DNA from: Pseudoneurospora amorphoporcata
Taxonomy: Eukaryota > Ascomycota > Sordariomycetes > Sordariales > Sordariaceae
DNA length: 64,000 nucleotides
Reading direction: 5' to 3'
Assembly (NCBI GenBank): GCA_033297205.1
Contig: MU859071.1
Span: forward strand, 268,489 to 332,488
In this document: in pieces, positions 48,625 through 58,757 of the stretch
Layout: each line of letters starts with the position of its first letter
Numbering within the stretch: the stretch's first letter is position 1
Made by a program: the position numbers and the translations under genes
The notes under the pieces: model-generated
Seen by the model: only the letters and a program-made list of their open reading frames with translations
What the model was told of the DNA's origin: nothing
Database searches by the model: none

Positions 48625-49450
48625 TAGATGGATTAAGAGCCCTCGAGGACTTGGGTGTTTTTAAACAATTCTAAACTTGGGGAGGGTTTCCGTCGCTTAC
48701 ATAGCTTGCGAGGGCCCTCCATCTTTTTGCATCATTCGCACTACATAACAATTTCCGATTTGGATTGCATGGAGGGATGAGGATGTCTGGATTAAACGAA
48801 AGCTAAGCGGAGGGATTGCATGTAAAGGAACATCAGCAAACTCTTTTATTCACTTTATTGTGGTGTTTTCTATCCTCTTTCTTCTTCAATTATACCATCT
48901 ACTTCACATACACTTATAGCATGTCGACCCCCCTACAGCCTGATTAGGGCGAGTAGTGAGCGGGAATGGGGGTTTTCCAACCACAAAAATGAGTAGGAAA
49001 CATGAACTTACTCATTTCACCCCGCGCCTTTTACGTCTTTTACGTATCCGCTATACGCTTAAACACTATGTTCTTCACCCGCTGTCTTGAATTCTTCCCA
49101 TCCCATCCATCCAAGCACGCATACCTTGGAATCCCACCGCGTCAGCTCCATTCAGTCCAACAAATGTGATGATGGCCTAGCCTCCTGATCAAGCCCATAC
49201 TCTAGGTATTACCTACCTATTCCGGATCTGGGTGCAATGTAGGTAGCCAGGCAGTACGAGTGCGTAGTGGTTGACGGCGAACCACTTACTTGTGTTTGAA
49301 AAGTTCCGCGCATTGGCCAAAATACCACTCACTGCACTGGATACAATAGGTGCGCGTTTAGCAGTCCTGTTGTTCATGGTCATGGTGGCCATGGTGGTAT
49401 TGCGCTCGAGCATACACCCGCACGGGTCGTCTCTGCGGTGTCGTTCGTGC

Positions 49451-49453
<3 letters not shown>

Positions 49454-49498
<45 letters not shown>
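49454..49498. repeat. CT dinucleotide microsatellite (about 22 units)
   Basis: An uninterrupted CT run of 45 bases. ORFs reading Leu-Ser or Arg-Glu repeats across it are artefacts of the repeat. Confidence 0.95.
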
Positions 49499-49500
<2 letters not shown>

Positions 49501-50237
49501 TTACAGCGAATATTTCGACTACCTACATGTAGCGAAAAGCACTTGATTCTTTTTTTGTTGGATGGGATTCTTTGCTGGTGCGGATCTTGGATGGGTTGGC
49601 GTAGGTTGAGCAGCTTGATGTTGATTCGATGCAAAATCGAGTTTCGGGGTGCTCGGTTCCGAGTAGGTAGTATATAGTCTCGTTCAAAGGATACATTTGT
49701 TGGTTAGTGCGTGTTCTGACGATACATGGAGAGCGTGCTTGTTTCCTGTTTTAAAGTGGGTGGATGTTGGGAATACCTACCTCTGGCAATACGTACCCGT
49801 GTTAATATCCTTGAGCTTTCTTTCTTTTTTTTCGTTTTTTTTCTGCTAACTCGGTCGTCTCGGTACGTTTGTTGGGGTTCTGATGACAGTTTTGCCGATG
49901 ATGGATGGTGCAGGTATTGATGAGTGTCCTAGTCTAGATACTTGCTTGATTTGTTTCTTCTTGTTTTCTTCGGGCCGATGACATATGCTGTTGCTTTTAT
50001 TCTATCCTCACATTCAACCCAGTAAAGGAAGCAGCAACCTACCTTCCTTCTATTTTAAACCTTTTTAAAATCTTTGCCGGCCTTCACTCCAAACATACGG
50101 GAACCATCTGTCGGAGGGGAAGCTTTGTTACTGAAAAACGGCCTTGGCTTTTTCGGCCTTCCGTCTTATATTGATATAATCTCTACCTGAACTCTTTCTT
50201 TCAGCAGGATGAAAGTGAAATAAAAAAAAAACAGCCC

Positions 50238-50266
<29 letters not shown>
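50238..50266. repeat. poly-A run (29 bases)
   Basis: A homopolymer of 29 A followed by AAAAG-rich sequence to about 50295. Length is prone to sequencing error. Confidence 0.9.
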
Positions 50267-50268
<2 letters not shown>

Positions 50269-51033
50269 AATGAAAAGAAAAGGAAAAAAAAAAAAGACGA
50301 TCCGTCGTCGGAGGCCACATGTGACCTTTGGGTCCGAGCTGTACCAACTTCAAGAGCACGTCGGTGAAGCCGTGATCCGAAGAAGACTCCATCAAGTAAA
50401 GAAACAGAAAAGAAAACCATTAAAAAAATAAAAAAAAAAATATAAAAAAAATATTGGAATGGTAAAAAACAAACCTTTCCGGTACATTCACACGGATCCC
50501 TTAGCATTCTTTCACCCTGTAGTACCTAACAACCCGTGCTTAATCCCATCACGTCCAACTCCAGCAACATCATACCATCACATCGAACAAGCAATAAATT
50601 TGAGCTTGACTTCCCGCACCGTCCCTAATATCCTCGCGCACCACTTTTAACTCCAGACACCGCCATGACAGCTGACATAGTTTTTAGTCGTTTACACATA
50701 GAAATTCAGGTATTTTCAATGTTTCGAGCATGGCGGTGGCCCAAGTCAACCGCAGTATATCGCTCGATAAAGGACTCGGGGCGCGGTTGCTATCGCTAGC
50801 GATAGCGCAAATATGGCCTTGACTGTGCGAGAAAATATTGCATGCGAACTTTCCCCCGTTTTTTTCTTTTTGCCGGTGGTTGAATGTTTAAAACATTTTA
50901 CAGATTGATTTTACTATAAAAAACGGTGTGCTTTACATGTCGGGTCAGCTGTCATTCTGGAGTAAGTGCGGTGCATCAAGTTTAAAAAGGTGCGCGAGGA
51001 CATTAGGGGCGGTGCGGGAAATTAAGCTCACAA

Positions 51034-51312
51034 TCAATGCCAGACGGTACCAGGTTCGATGGTCTGGATCCGCTTTCCCAACTTCCGGGTACAATCAGAG
51101 CAGTACGAATGCGTGTTGACGACGATGACCTTGTCTTGAGGGCCATTGTGGCAGGTGCCCCAGAAACGGTTGTCACGGTACCAGCCTCGATCGAGAGCGG
51201 TACGCATCTGCACTTCTTGGCACATGGCGGCTTTCTCGTTGCGGTCCTCCATGCTGGGCTTCTGGCAGCCGATGGTGGAGCACGGGAACTTTTCAACTTC
51301 GTTGGTACACAT
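51034..51312 (-). CDS. small cysteine-rich protein, family member 2 (92 aa)
   Basis: Paralogue of the genes at 366-713 and 52470-52751. It starts MCTNEVEKFPCS with Cys at 2, 11 and 16, then Cys31, a FWGTC element (Cys54) and a YCSDC pair (Cys71, Cys74). The region between Cys31 and the WG element is about 8 residues longer than in member 3. The frame stays open upstream to 51750, but the ATG at 51312-51310 is chosen because both paralogues start at the same place and share the AAGATGTG context. No signal peptide or membrane segment is seen. The function is unknown; the cysteine pattern suggests metal binding. It lies 1.2 kb from member 3 on the same strand, as expected for a tandem duplication. 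Confidence 0.65.
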   Translation of the reverse strand: MCTNEVEKFPCSTIGCQKPSMEDRNEKAAMCQEVQMRTALDRGWYRDNRFWGTCHNGPQDKVIVVNTHSYCSDCTRKLGKRIQTIEPGTVWH

Positions 51313-52469
51313 CTTGATTGACGTTGAAGGGATAGTTTGGTGAGATGTTCGCTGGTATGGATCGGAGTTGGTGGTTGTGAATATGCCGTCTAGGACTCCA
51401 GCGTCGGTTAGTGGGTTGTTTCTTATGACACTTTGTGTTGTGTTCCAAAGGTGGATGGGTAGGAAACATGAACATACCTCTGCTAACAAGTGGCCGAGCT
51501 CAAACCCTTGAGATGTTTTTTTTTTTTTTTCGCTGGGTACGCTATTGGGGATATCGAAGAACGTGTCAACGATGAAGAAAGGAAGAAGAAGAAAATATGT
51601 ATGATTAAGATGTTGAGTGCCTTGAATAAATCGTTGGTTGACTTCCGTGTTGGATTTATTCTGGCCGGGCATCATGCCTTTTGAATCAGGAAATCCAAAA
51701 CCTGGGTCTGCATGTAACTCCCTGCTTTGCCATACAAATATGCCCGGCAAGAAAGTGCATGTAAGCTACAAATGCCAGAATATATACCTGCCCTGTTCGG
51801 TTTTTGGATCAGCGTCCTTGTTGTTTTCCCAGTTGCGACTGTCAACCGTAAAGCTCTATCAAATTGCAACCGCGATCTTCCGTGCATCTTTAAATAGAGG
51901 CTCGGACCTGCATAAATGCGATACTCGGAGCTGTAAGGTATGTGGTCATAAAAGGAAACTTTCTGTCTGAACGCCGGACAGCACTGGGCATTACGCGGGG
52001 CACTGTAAGTATGGCGGCATATTTGACACTAGCATATATGTTCACCTTTTGTTTTGGAAAGGGAAAAAACCAGAAAAACAGGAAGAAACCGGAGGACATT
52101 GACCATCGGTCCAACTTGTGTGCGTTCCTACCTAGATGTACAGCTCGGGCTTGCCTTGTCCAGAAATATGCCTCCTGTTCCTCGTGTCCGGAGCCCAGAT
52201 AGAAACAAAGAGTTGGCAATGGCAAATTTTTGATTCTACTACCTACGGTATGCTCTTGCCTTCATTTCTTCGTCACATTTAACCACGCTTTTGAAAGCAT
52301 CGGACACCTATGGTACCTTCCTTCTGTTTCAATGCCACAGCTTTTTTTTATCTGCCTTCGCTGTAATTCGTGTCCCGCAATACCAACTCATGTCCAGTTC
52401 CCAACTCAACCAAGCGCCAAACCCCACTCCCTCCACCCCTCCGCTTCCCTCTCCAGCAACCACATGCCA
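51313..52469. other. spacer between cysteine-rich family members 2 and 3
   Basis: 1.16 kb between tandem paralogues. Only short ORFs occur. It should hold the promoter of member 2 and the 3' UTR of member 3. Confidence 0.55.
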
Positions 52470-52751
52470 CTACTGACCCTGACCCTCACCATCAGACCAA
52501 GATTGTTCCCCGGCGACGCCATCATGCTCTTCTTGCTTCTGCTCCTTCTTCATAGTACAGTCTTTGCAGTATAAATCCGTAGCGACAGATACTTGTCTCG
52601 CCTGAATATGCATGCAAATTCCCCAACGCTTGTTCTTCTTGTGATTGATCGCCTTGGAACACAGAGCGCCAGGGATCCTTCGGTCTGCTCTGGTCGTTTC
52701 CTCGCATCCGGGGTTCGAGCAGGGGAAGATTTCTATGGTTTCTTGGCACAT
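52470..52751 (-). CDS. small cysteine-rich protein, family member 3 (93 aa)
   Basis: Starts MCQETIEIFPCSNPGC, with Cys at 2, 11 and 16, then Cys31, a WGIC element (Cys46) and a YCKDC pair (Cys62, Cys65), matching its two paralogues. The tail after the last pair is Glu/Gln/Lys-rich and ends in Gly/Gln, unlike the tails of the other two, so only the cysteine core is conserved. ATG at 52751-52749 has the same AAGATGTG context as the other members. Its upstream region (minus strand) carries a 9-bp minisatellite at 53119-53208. The function is unknown and no known domain is recognised. Confidence 0.65.
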   Translation of the reverse strand: MCQETIEIFPCSNPGCEETTRADRRIPGALCSKAINHKKNKRWGICMHIQARQVSVATDLYCKDCTMKKEQKQEEHDGVAGEQSWSDGEGQGQ

Positions 52752-54716
52752 CTTGCTTGGGACTTGGCTGTTCTGGTTGTTGGCGTAGGTAGGTAGAAGG
52801 GTATGGGAGCATCAATGACTGGACCCCGACGACCACCGAGACTGAAGTGGAGGTATATGATGCGAGCCGAGGAGCTCGGGGTGGTTTGGTTTGGTTTGGT
52901 CTCCTAGGATATAGGTAAGCTAAGCGTCGGTGAATGTGAGTGTTGCCGAGACAGCTTTTCTTGGGAGCTTCATGTCTTGGGTGTTGGGAACATACAACAA
53001 TCCAAATACCCGCCGTGTTGGAACTTTTTTTTTGAAACTTTTGCGTGCTGACTGACTTTGTCTTCTTGGTATCCAGCCAAATGGGTGCTGATGAATGTCG
53101 CATTGTGTGGCTACTGGTGGCAATGATGGCAATGATGGCAATGATGGCAATGATGGCAATGATGGCAATGATGGCAATGATGGCAATGATGGCAATGATG
53201 GCAATGATGGCGATGATGATGATGATGATGATGATTAGTGTCCTAGATGCATTCTTTATGTTCGTTTTGTCTTCCTTTTTGCTTTCTTTTGCGGCCGACG
53301 ATGCTTCTTGCCTTCATCCCCTCTAAATTATTGAAAATAGGTATTGTGCTAATATCGTTATTTCCGCGTTCTCGCGATGTTCGCTCGAACGTCAACTGGC
53401 ACGAGTACACCTCTCAGTTACGCCTTCTATGGCAGTAATGTGAACAATGGTGGATCTTTTAGACCTATTGAATTGACATGAAGAATTCGGGTGATTGTTG
53501 CGAGTTTGACACACGATGTCAGTCAGCACGGCATTTTAATCCTCGTTCATCATTGGGTAGTAACGCGAAATAACGAGGACTTACCGCGAAGGTAGTAAAA
53601 CCATGGAGGTGCACAGAGAAAGCGATGAAATCGAAATTGGTTACTGCAATGCTGCAAACATCGTGCACATTTACATCGCCCCTTCCATATCGCAACCAAC
53701 AAACCACTTTTAAAACCTCAAAAACCCAGGAAAAAAGGCAAAATTATCATTTCCGATGTCTTGATTACTTGCCCGATCGAACAAAAAAAGCAAAAAGCTA
53801 AGTTGCCCAAGTACGCTTGTAGAACGAACGACAATCCGCCAGCTGCAACATTACGAAACCCTGCCACGCAAGTTTTCATCAACGATAACCACTGCGCCAT
53901 GAGACCAGGCACAGGGCTCCCCGTTGTGGTAGAGGTACTAGGTATCGAACCTTATATGGTGCCTGCTACTGGTGCTTGGGCCAAGGGGCAGGTCTAGTCT
54001 TGCCCACTGGAAGGTACGCGGCACGGGCGGGTGTTGTCATCCGATGTCCTCGATGTATGCCATGTATCTGGTCTTGCGCAGCTTGCGGTTGCTGTGGGCT
54101 TGTGAATGTCTTGTCAAGTTTCGCAAGATTTGCGAGACGGAAGTATGTTTCCAACTCTTAATTGACGGATTCCAGTGTAACTAACTTGTAGGTTTGGTTC
54201 TTCCGTATAGACAACTGTGATGAGGTGGAAGGTTAGGCTCTCCCGATGAGAGAGGAAGTTGCGCGAGGAGAGGCGAGAGAAGGTGAAGGCGAGGGGGGCA
54301 GTAAAACATGCAGAAAACGCAATGAGTGTGACTGTGTGAGATAAGCAAAGTTGAAGGCCATGTCCGAAGGATGGGGTGTATCTCAGAGACCAATCTAGAC
54401 AGTGTCGGAGTCTGGGGCGATGATGGGAAAAGAAGTCTTGGATAAACACTTACACGCAGAAATACGTACCTCCTGCATGCTGTGTAACCTACCGAAGTTC
54501 ACCCGCTGGTCACTGCATCTGTTCCGTAGCGTCGACTAATACGAGCACGGGAGACCTTTTCCTTTACGTGATGGCCCGAAGATTAGCCAGACGCCAAGCC
54601 CCACTTTGGGCTGGCTTATATGAACCTCCATTCATCGCTTTTTTCAGTTATCTTGGGCATTTCGGTCTTGGTTGATTGTCCTTCTAGTCACTCCTTCTCG
54701 TCTGGAGACCACCATC
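52752..54716. other. intergenic with minisatellite, no gene seen
   Basis: Upstream sequence of cysteine-rich member 3 on the left and of the MFS gene on the right. It holds the 9-bp minisatellite at 53119-53235. No ORF has family features. A TATATGAA sequence near 54617 could serve the MFS gene. Confidence 0.55.
53119..53235. repeat. 9-bp minisatellite GGCAATGAT x10 followed by GAT triplets
   Basis: Ten exact tandem copies of GGCAATGAT occupy 53119-53208, followed by GGCGATGAT and a GAT run. The repeat is open in several frames, giving artefact ORFs (Met-Ala-Met on plus, Leu-Pro-Ser on minus). It lies about 370 bp upstream of the start of cysteine-rich member 3. Confidence 0.95.
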
Positions 54717-56329
54717 ATGGACGCAATGATGCTCCACGGCCTTATCGCCGTCGAAAGCGCGCCTTCTCTCGAACTTCCCTCCGCTCCCGGGAAAGCCCTA
54801 CACCGGAAGTATCCTGGCGCTCCACAAGATGAAGCTTCGGCCATCGAACTCCAACCTCTTACCAAATCCAACAAGCCAGCTTCAGCCTCCCGATCGCATG
54901 GTCCCCAACCCGGCACGACGACCAATGCCAACTTCAGTTCTGGACCGGAGCTGGAGGATCAAAGCCGTCCTGGAACTCCCAATGCGTCGTCTTCTTTGAA
55001 TAATGGTAGCGCACACAACGATACCGCCGAGGCGATGCAGAGTATCATGAACCCATACATGAACCGTTGGCGGCTGCTGGCAATGTGCTTGATCAACTTG
55101 AGTAACGGCATGAGCGATTCCGCACCGGGTGCTTTGATCCCGGCCATCGAAGAGTACGTCCCTGTCCCACTGTCTGCTCTGTTCCCCTCTGACTGCGAAC
55201 GCATGACAGATACTACAACATAGGCTACGCCGTCGTCTCCCTCATCTTTGTCGGTAACGCCCTCGGCTTCATCGCCGGCGCCTTCTTTGTCGACGCCATC
55301 CGCGAGCGGCTCGGGCGCGCCAAGACCCTTGCCGTCGGCCAGGGCCTCATATCGCTGGGCTACATCCCCATGGTCGCCACCGCTCCTTACCCCGCCATCG
55401 TCGTGTCCTTCTTCTTTGTCGGCTTCGGCATGTCCATCAACCTGGCCATGGGCAACGTCTTTTGCGGATCTCTCAGTAACTCGACTACCGCCTTGTCGAT
55501 GATGCACGGCTCGTATGGTATCGGAGGCACCGTCGGCCCGTTGCTGGCAACGTCTTTAGTGACCGTTTTCGGGGTGATTTGGAGTCGGTACTATGCGCTG
55601 AGCTTGGGCTTGGCGGCTTTGGGAGGGGTGTGTGGGACTTGTGCGTTTTGGGATTATGAGAGGGATACCCAACAGTACTTGGGCGCTACCGGTGGTCAGT
55701 CAGCTGGCGCTGCTGCTGCTCCCCATCGTGACTGGCGCGCCGACGTCACGGCCATGGTCTCCGCCCTGTCGAACCGTGTTGTCCTCCTCGGGGCCGTGTT
55801 CATCTTTGCCTACCAAGGCGCCGAAGTTAGTATCTCCGGCTGGGTGAACACTTTCTTGATGGACTCGCGCCATGTGAGCGACGGCTCGGTCGGTTATGTT
55901 ACCGCTGGTTTCTGGGGCGGCATTACACTGGGTCGGTTCTTGCTGGCGCCGCCAGCGCACAGAATCGGCGAGAAGTTGTTCGTGGTCATCGTCGTCGTGG
56001 GAGCCGGTGCTTTCCAGCTGGTGGTTTGGCTGGTTCCTAACCTGATCGGAAACGCGGTGGCTGTTGCCATTGTTGGTCTGCTGCTGGGACCCGTGTATCC
56101 GTGTGCTGCGGCGGTGTTTATGCGGAATATCAGCAAGCAGAAGCAGGTCAGTGGGATGGGTGTCATCTCGGCGTTTGGAAGTTCCGGAGGCGCGGCTGCC
56201 CCGTTCACGACGGGTCTCTTGGCGCAGGCTGTGGGCACGTTTGTCTTGCACCCGATTGTTATTGCGTTGTTTGTGGTTATGATGGTTTGCTGGTATGCTC
56301 TGCCGAATAAGCCCAAACGAAGCGAGTAA
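54717..56329 (+). CDS. MFS transporter, fucose-permease-like family (518 aa)
   Basis: A major facilitator superfamily membrane transporter. Exons 54717-55153 and 55210-56329 join in frame (GTACGT donor, ACAG acceptor) to give PAIEEYYNIGYAVVSLIF. Residues 1 to about 115 are Ser/Pro-rich and cytosolic. TM1 follows RWRLLAMCLINLSNGM. About twelve hydrophobic segments can be counted, with a cytosolic loop near residues 305-330 (YERDTQQYLGATGGQ). The A-loop signature between TM2 and TM3 reads DAIRERLGRAKTL. The overall look fits fungal members of the fucose permease (FHS) type group, but the substrate cannot be told from sequence. The ATG at 54717 is in good context; in-frame codons before it lack ATG. 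Next to it begins the HET-gene cluster, with no obvious functional link. Confidence 0.85.
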
Positions 56330-57246
56330 ATGGTGTGTGGTTCTGCTGGTGGGCGTGGCCTGCTGGGCGGTGGCGCTTGTTATCGGGAGTTTGCGACCTC
56401 GTTTTGGATATTGCCCACGCTACCGGTTGCATTTGGATGAATTCAGCGACATTCTGTTATAGGTCCATGGCTTTCAAGTCTCTGTCCATGAGGTATTGTT
56501 TGATTTGCGATGCTGCAAGACGTCTTTTTGTTCATCGGCTTCCACACCCTCGCAGGACGTCTCTGACGTGGTGTTCCAATGCTTGCAGGACATGATCCCT
56601 CTCTTCAACTCTCCAAGTTTTTCCTAATTGAAAACCTCAGCAAAGAGCGATTCGGTGATACCATTTCAAGACAATTGGAATTTAAAGATCATGCCAATTG
56701 CAGCAGATTTCTTTGCTTAATTTTTTTCTCTCTTCGGTCTCGGCTTCATCCTGCTCGACCAAGAGCTTCACAACATACACAACACCGCCGCCCGCTGAGC
56801 CCGAATGTCTTGCACCGCCATTCCACGTCCATCAGATTAATATTACAACGTACAGGAATTCATAGAAGCTCGAGGAAGCCTGACCAATGGGATGGATTGC
56901 GAGGTAAGCAATTGAACACCAGCACACCCACTTGTGTCATACCTTGGCTAACCGTTCGGATTCAGACACCAGTGATAATGCAGACACCAGCCATCATCGC
57001 CCACTATCAGCCACTCATGGCCAGCATGGCAGACAGCCTGCCTTCGAGATCAGGTGACCATGGCGCAACAACATCCGAGAAACGTGTGCCTCAGCCTGAT
57101 TAGCATCTTCGGCGATCTCAACATTCCTTCCCCTAGATCTGTCACAAGCAAGCTCCCATACCATCGAATACCCTACATGGAGGCTTCCGTTTCATCGGAT
57201 CGAGAGCCACCGGCTCACCAGGCAGACGATACGACTTGCAGTACTC
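56330..57246. other. intergenic between MFS and HET region
   Basis: 0.9 kb with one 174-codon open frame lacking motifs. MFS 3' UTR on the left. Nothing else is supported. Confidence 0.55.
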
Positions 57247-58740
57247 ATGATGGCCCGCCTCCGCTACCCACAATCACAGAGATCCTCTGATTCGGAAAAC
57301 GGATGTGGTCAAACTATTCAACAGATGCAGAAACATCGATTTAAGGCCGCTTTCAGCATGAAATCCTTCTCATCCCACTACCTCTTCTCACTTGAGCCGC
57401 TGAGCGCCTCTCTTTACCAGAGTGCCTCTTCTCATCCGACTTCGTTTTCTTGCTTGGACAGCTTGAACAGGTTCGATCATGCATACTTTTGCCAATTTTT
57501 TTATTCAATGCGGTGGCGTCCAAAAGAGAACGGACTCCATGGAGAGAACGTGGTCTACGCCTTGCGATCGTATGAGCTTAAGACCATATTTGCAGTCTTG
57601 GACTTAGAGTCTGCGGCCTACGATGTGCATGGTTGTGCCGCCCCTTCTAGGGTCCTCTGCGTCTTGGCCGGCGAGCCCAATCTTTACAAGGGTGAAGATG
57701 AGTTTCCGACAACCGAGCATTGGATCGTCCCCCAAGTCTTTTTGACTGGGCTATTCTTCGACAGCGTCTCCATTAAACCCTCCTCAGCCGCCCTACCGTT
57801 CCGCTTAGGATCAATCGATTCTTCTTTACTACGCGCTTGGTGCGAACGATGTGACACCCAACACAAAACATGTGCAACAGGAAAAACAAATCCAGGTGAC
57901 AAGCAAACGGCCGGGTCTGTGGTACGATGCATTGACTGCCATACACGGGAGGTCGTTGAGATAAACACCTCGGACAGCTGTCTTGCTCTCAGTTACGTTT
58001 GGGGCGCGCAGTCCGCACCGGTGAGCGCATATGCCAAAGGTACTAGGCAAACACTCCCATCAAATAGCGCGCGTCTGCTTCCCAACGCTATACCTAAACT
58101 TGTCGAAGACGCAATGACCGTTGTAACCCGTCTTGGCGAGCGGTACTCGTGGGTTGATCAATATTGTATTGATCAGAACAACGTGGAGGAAAAGCACGCT
58201 CAAATCGAGAACATGGATTCTATCTATGAAGGGGCTTTTGCAACTATCGTTGCATTTTCAGCCCCAGGTTCAGCCCTCGTCCTACGTCACGCAGAAGCCC
58301 GATCGAAGTATCGCAAAAGCAAGGACCAAAACGATGGGGCCCGGGCGAGTCAACTGGCGGCTTGGAGGAGTACCGCATGGTACACCATACTCGGATCTCG
58401 AGAACGGTGAAATCATGGGAAATCTGATGGAGCGCACACATCCCACAATAATCGACTGCCCTAGCCTGACCAGCTGAGCCGCTTATGGTGCAACAAGCCG
58501 TTCGCTGCCATCCGATAATCGCTTCATACGCCCCAACGTACCTCGACAATCGTCCTTCTCTTCTCTCCCGCCAACACTTCACGTTGCCGCGTAGGAAGGC
58601 CCCAGAACGGTGGCGTCCAGCAAGCCAGCATAGCAATGGTAGGCCTCGCCTAAATACAGCTTTCAAACCGCAGCTAGCATGGATTGCTGACTCTTGTTAC
58701 GGAACGTAGGAATAGGATTCACATGCATCTCACGACCACC
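57247..58740 (+). pseudogene. decayed HET-domain gene
   Basis: The HET domain is found in fungal proteins that trigger the cell-death reaction of heterokaryon incompatibility. An open frame from ATG 57247 to the stop at 58410 encodes 387 residues. The recognisable part starts near residue 197 with a Cys-rich lead-in (WCERCDTQHKTC) followed by LALSYVWG, the HET start motif, then RYSWVDQYCIDQNN and MDSIYEGAFATIVAFS. Directly after that the family similarity stops. What follows (58260-58410) is unrelated to the expected second half, and weak remnants appear in other frames, such as TYLDNRPSLLSR at about 58535. There is no obvious intron that restores the domain. So the gene is broken by frameshift(s) or truncation. 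An expressed truncated protein cannot be ruled out. Confidence 0.7.
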
Positions 58741-58757
58741 CGCCTGACGCCGACAAG

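Larger units (their letters stand above)
48625..51033. other. 2.4-kb region without gene; CT and A repeats, palindrome
   Basis: No ORF with family features is seen. The region has the 3' UTR of the Uds1-domain gene, a CT microsatellite (49454-49498), T-rich and A-rich runs (50238-50266 and about 50401-50450), and an 18-bp perfect palindrome (50789-50806). The right end lies downstream of cysteine-rich family member 2. Confidence 0.6.

Noticed and set aside
51638..51970. Plus-strand ORF with YLPCS and a C-x5-CxxC tail, similar to the cysteine-rich family
   Set aside because: It lacks the start position, the GC of the PCS..GC motif and the WG-Cys element; similarity is probably chance, as it lies on the opposite strand between the real members.
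53045..53326. ORF made of Met-Ala-Met repeats
   Set aside because: It is a translation of the 9-bp minisatellite and GAT run.
54672..54716. Upstream extension of the MFS ORF
   Set aside because: It begins at TTG; the first in-frame ATG is 54717 in good context.
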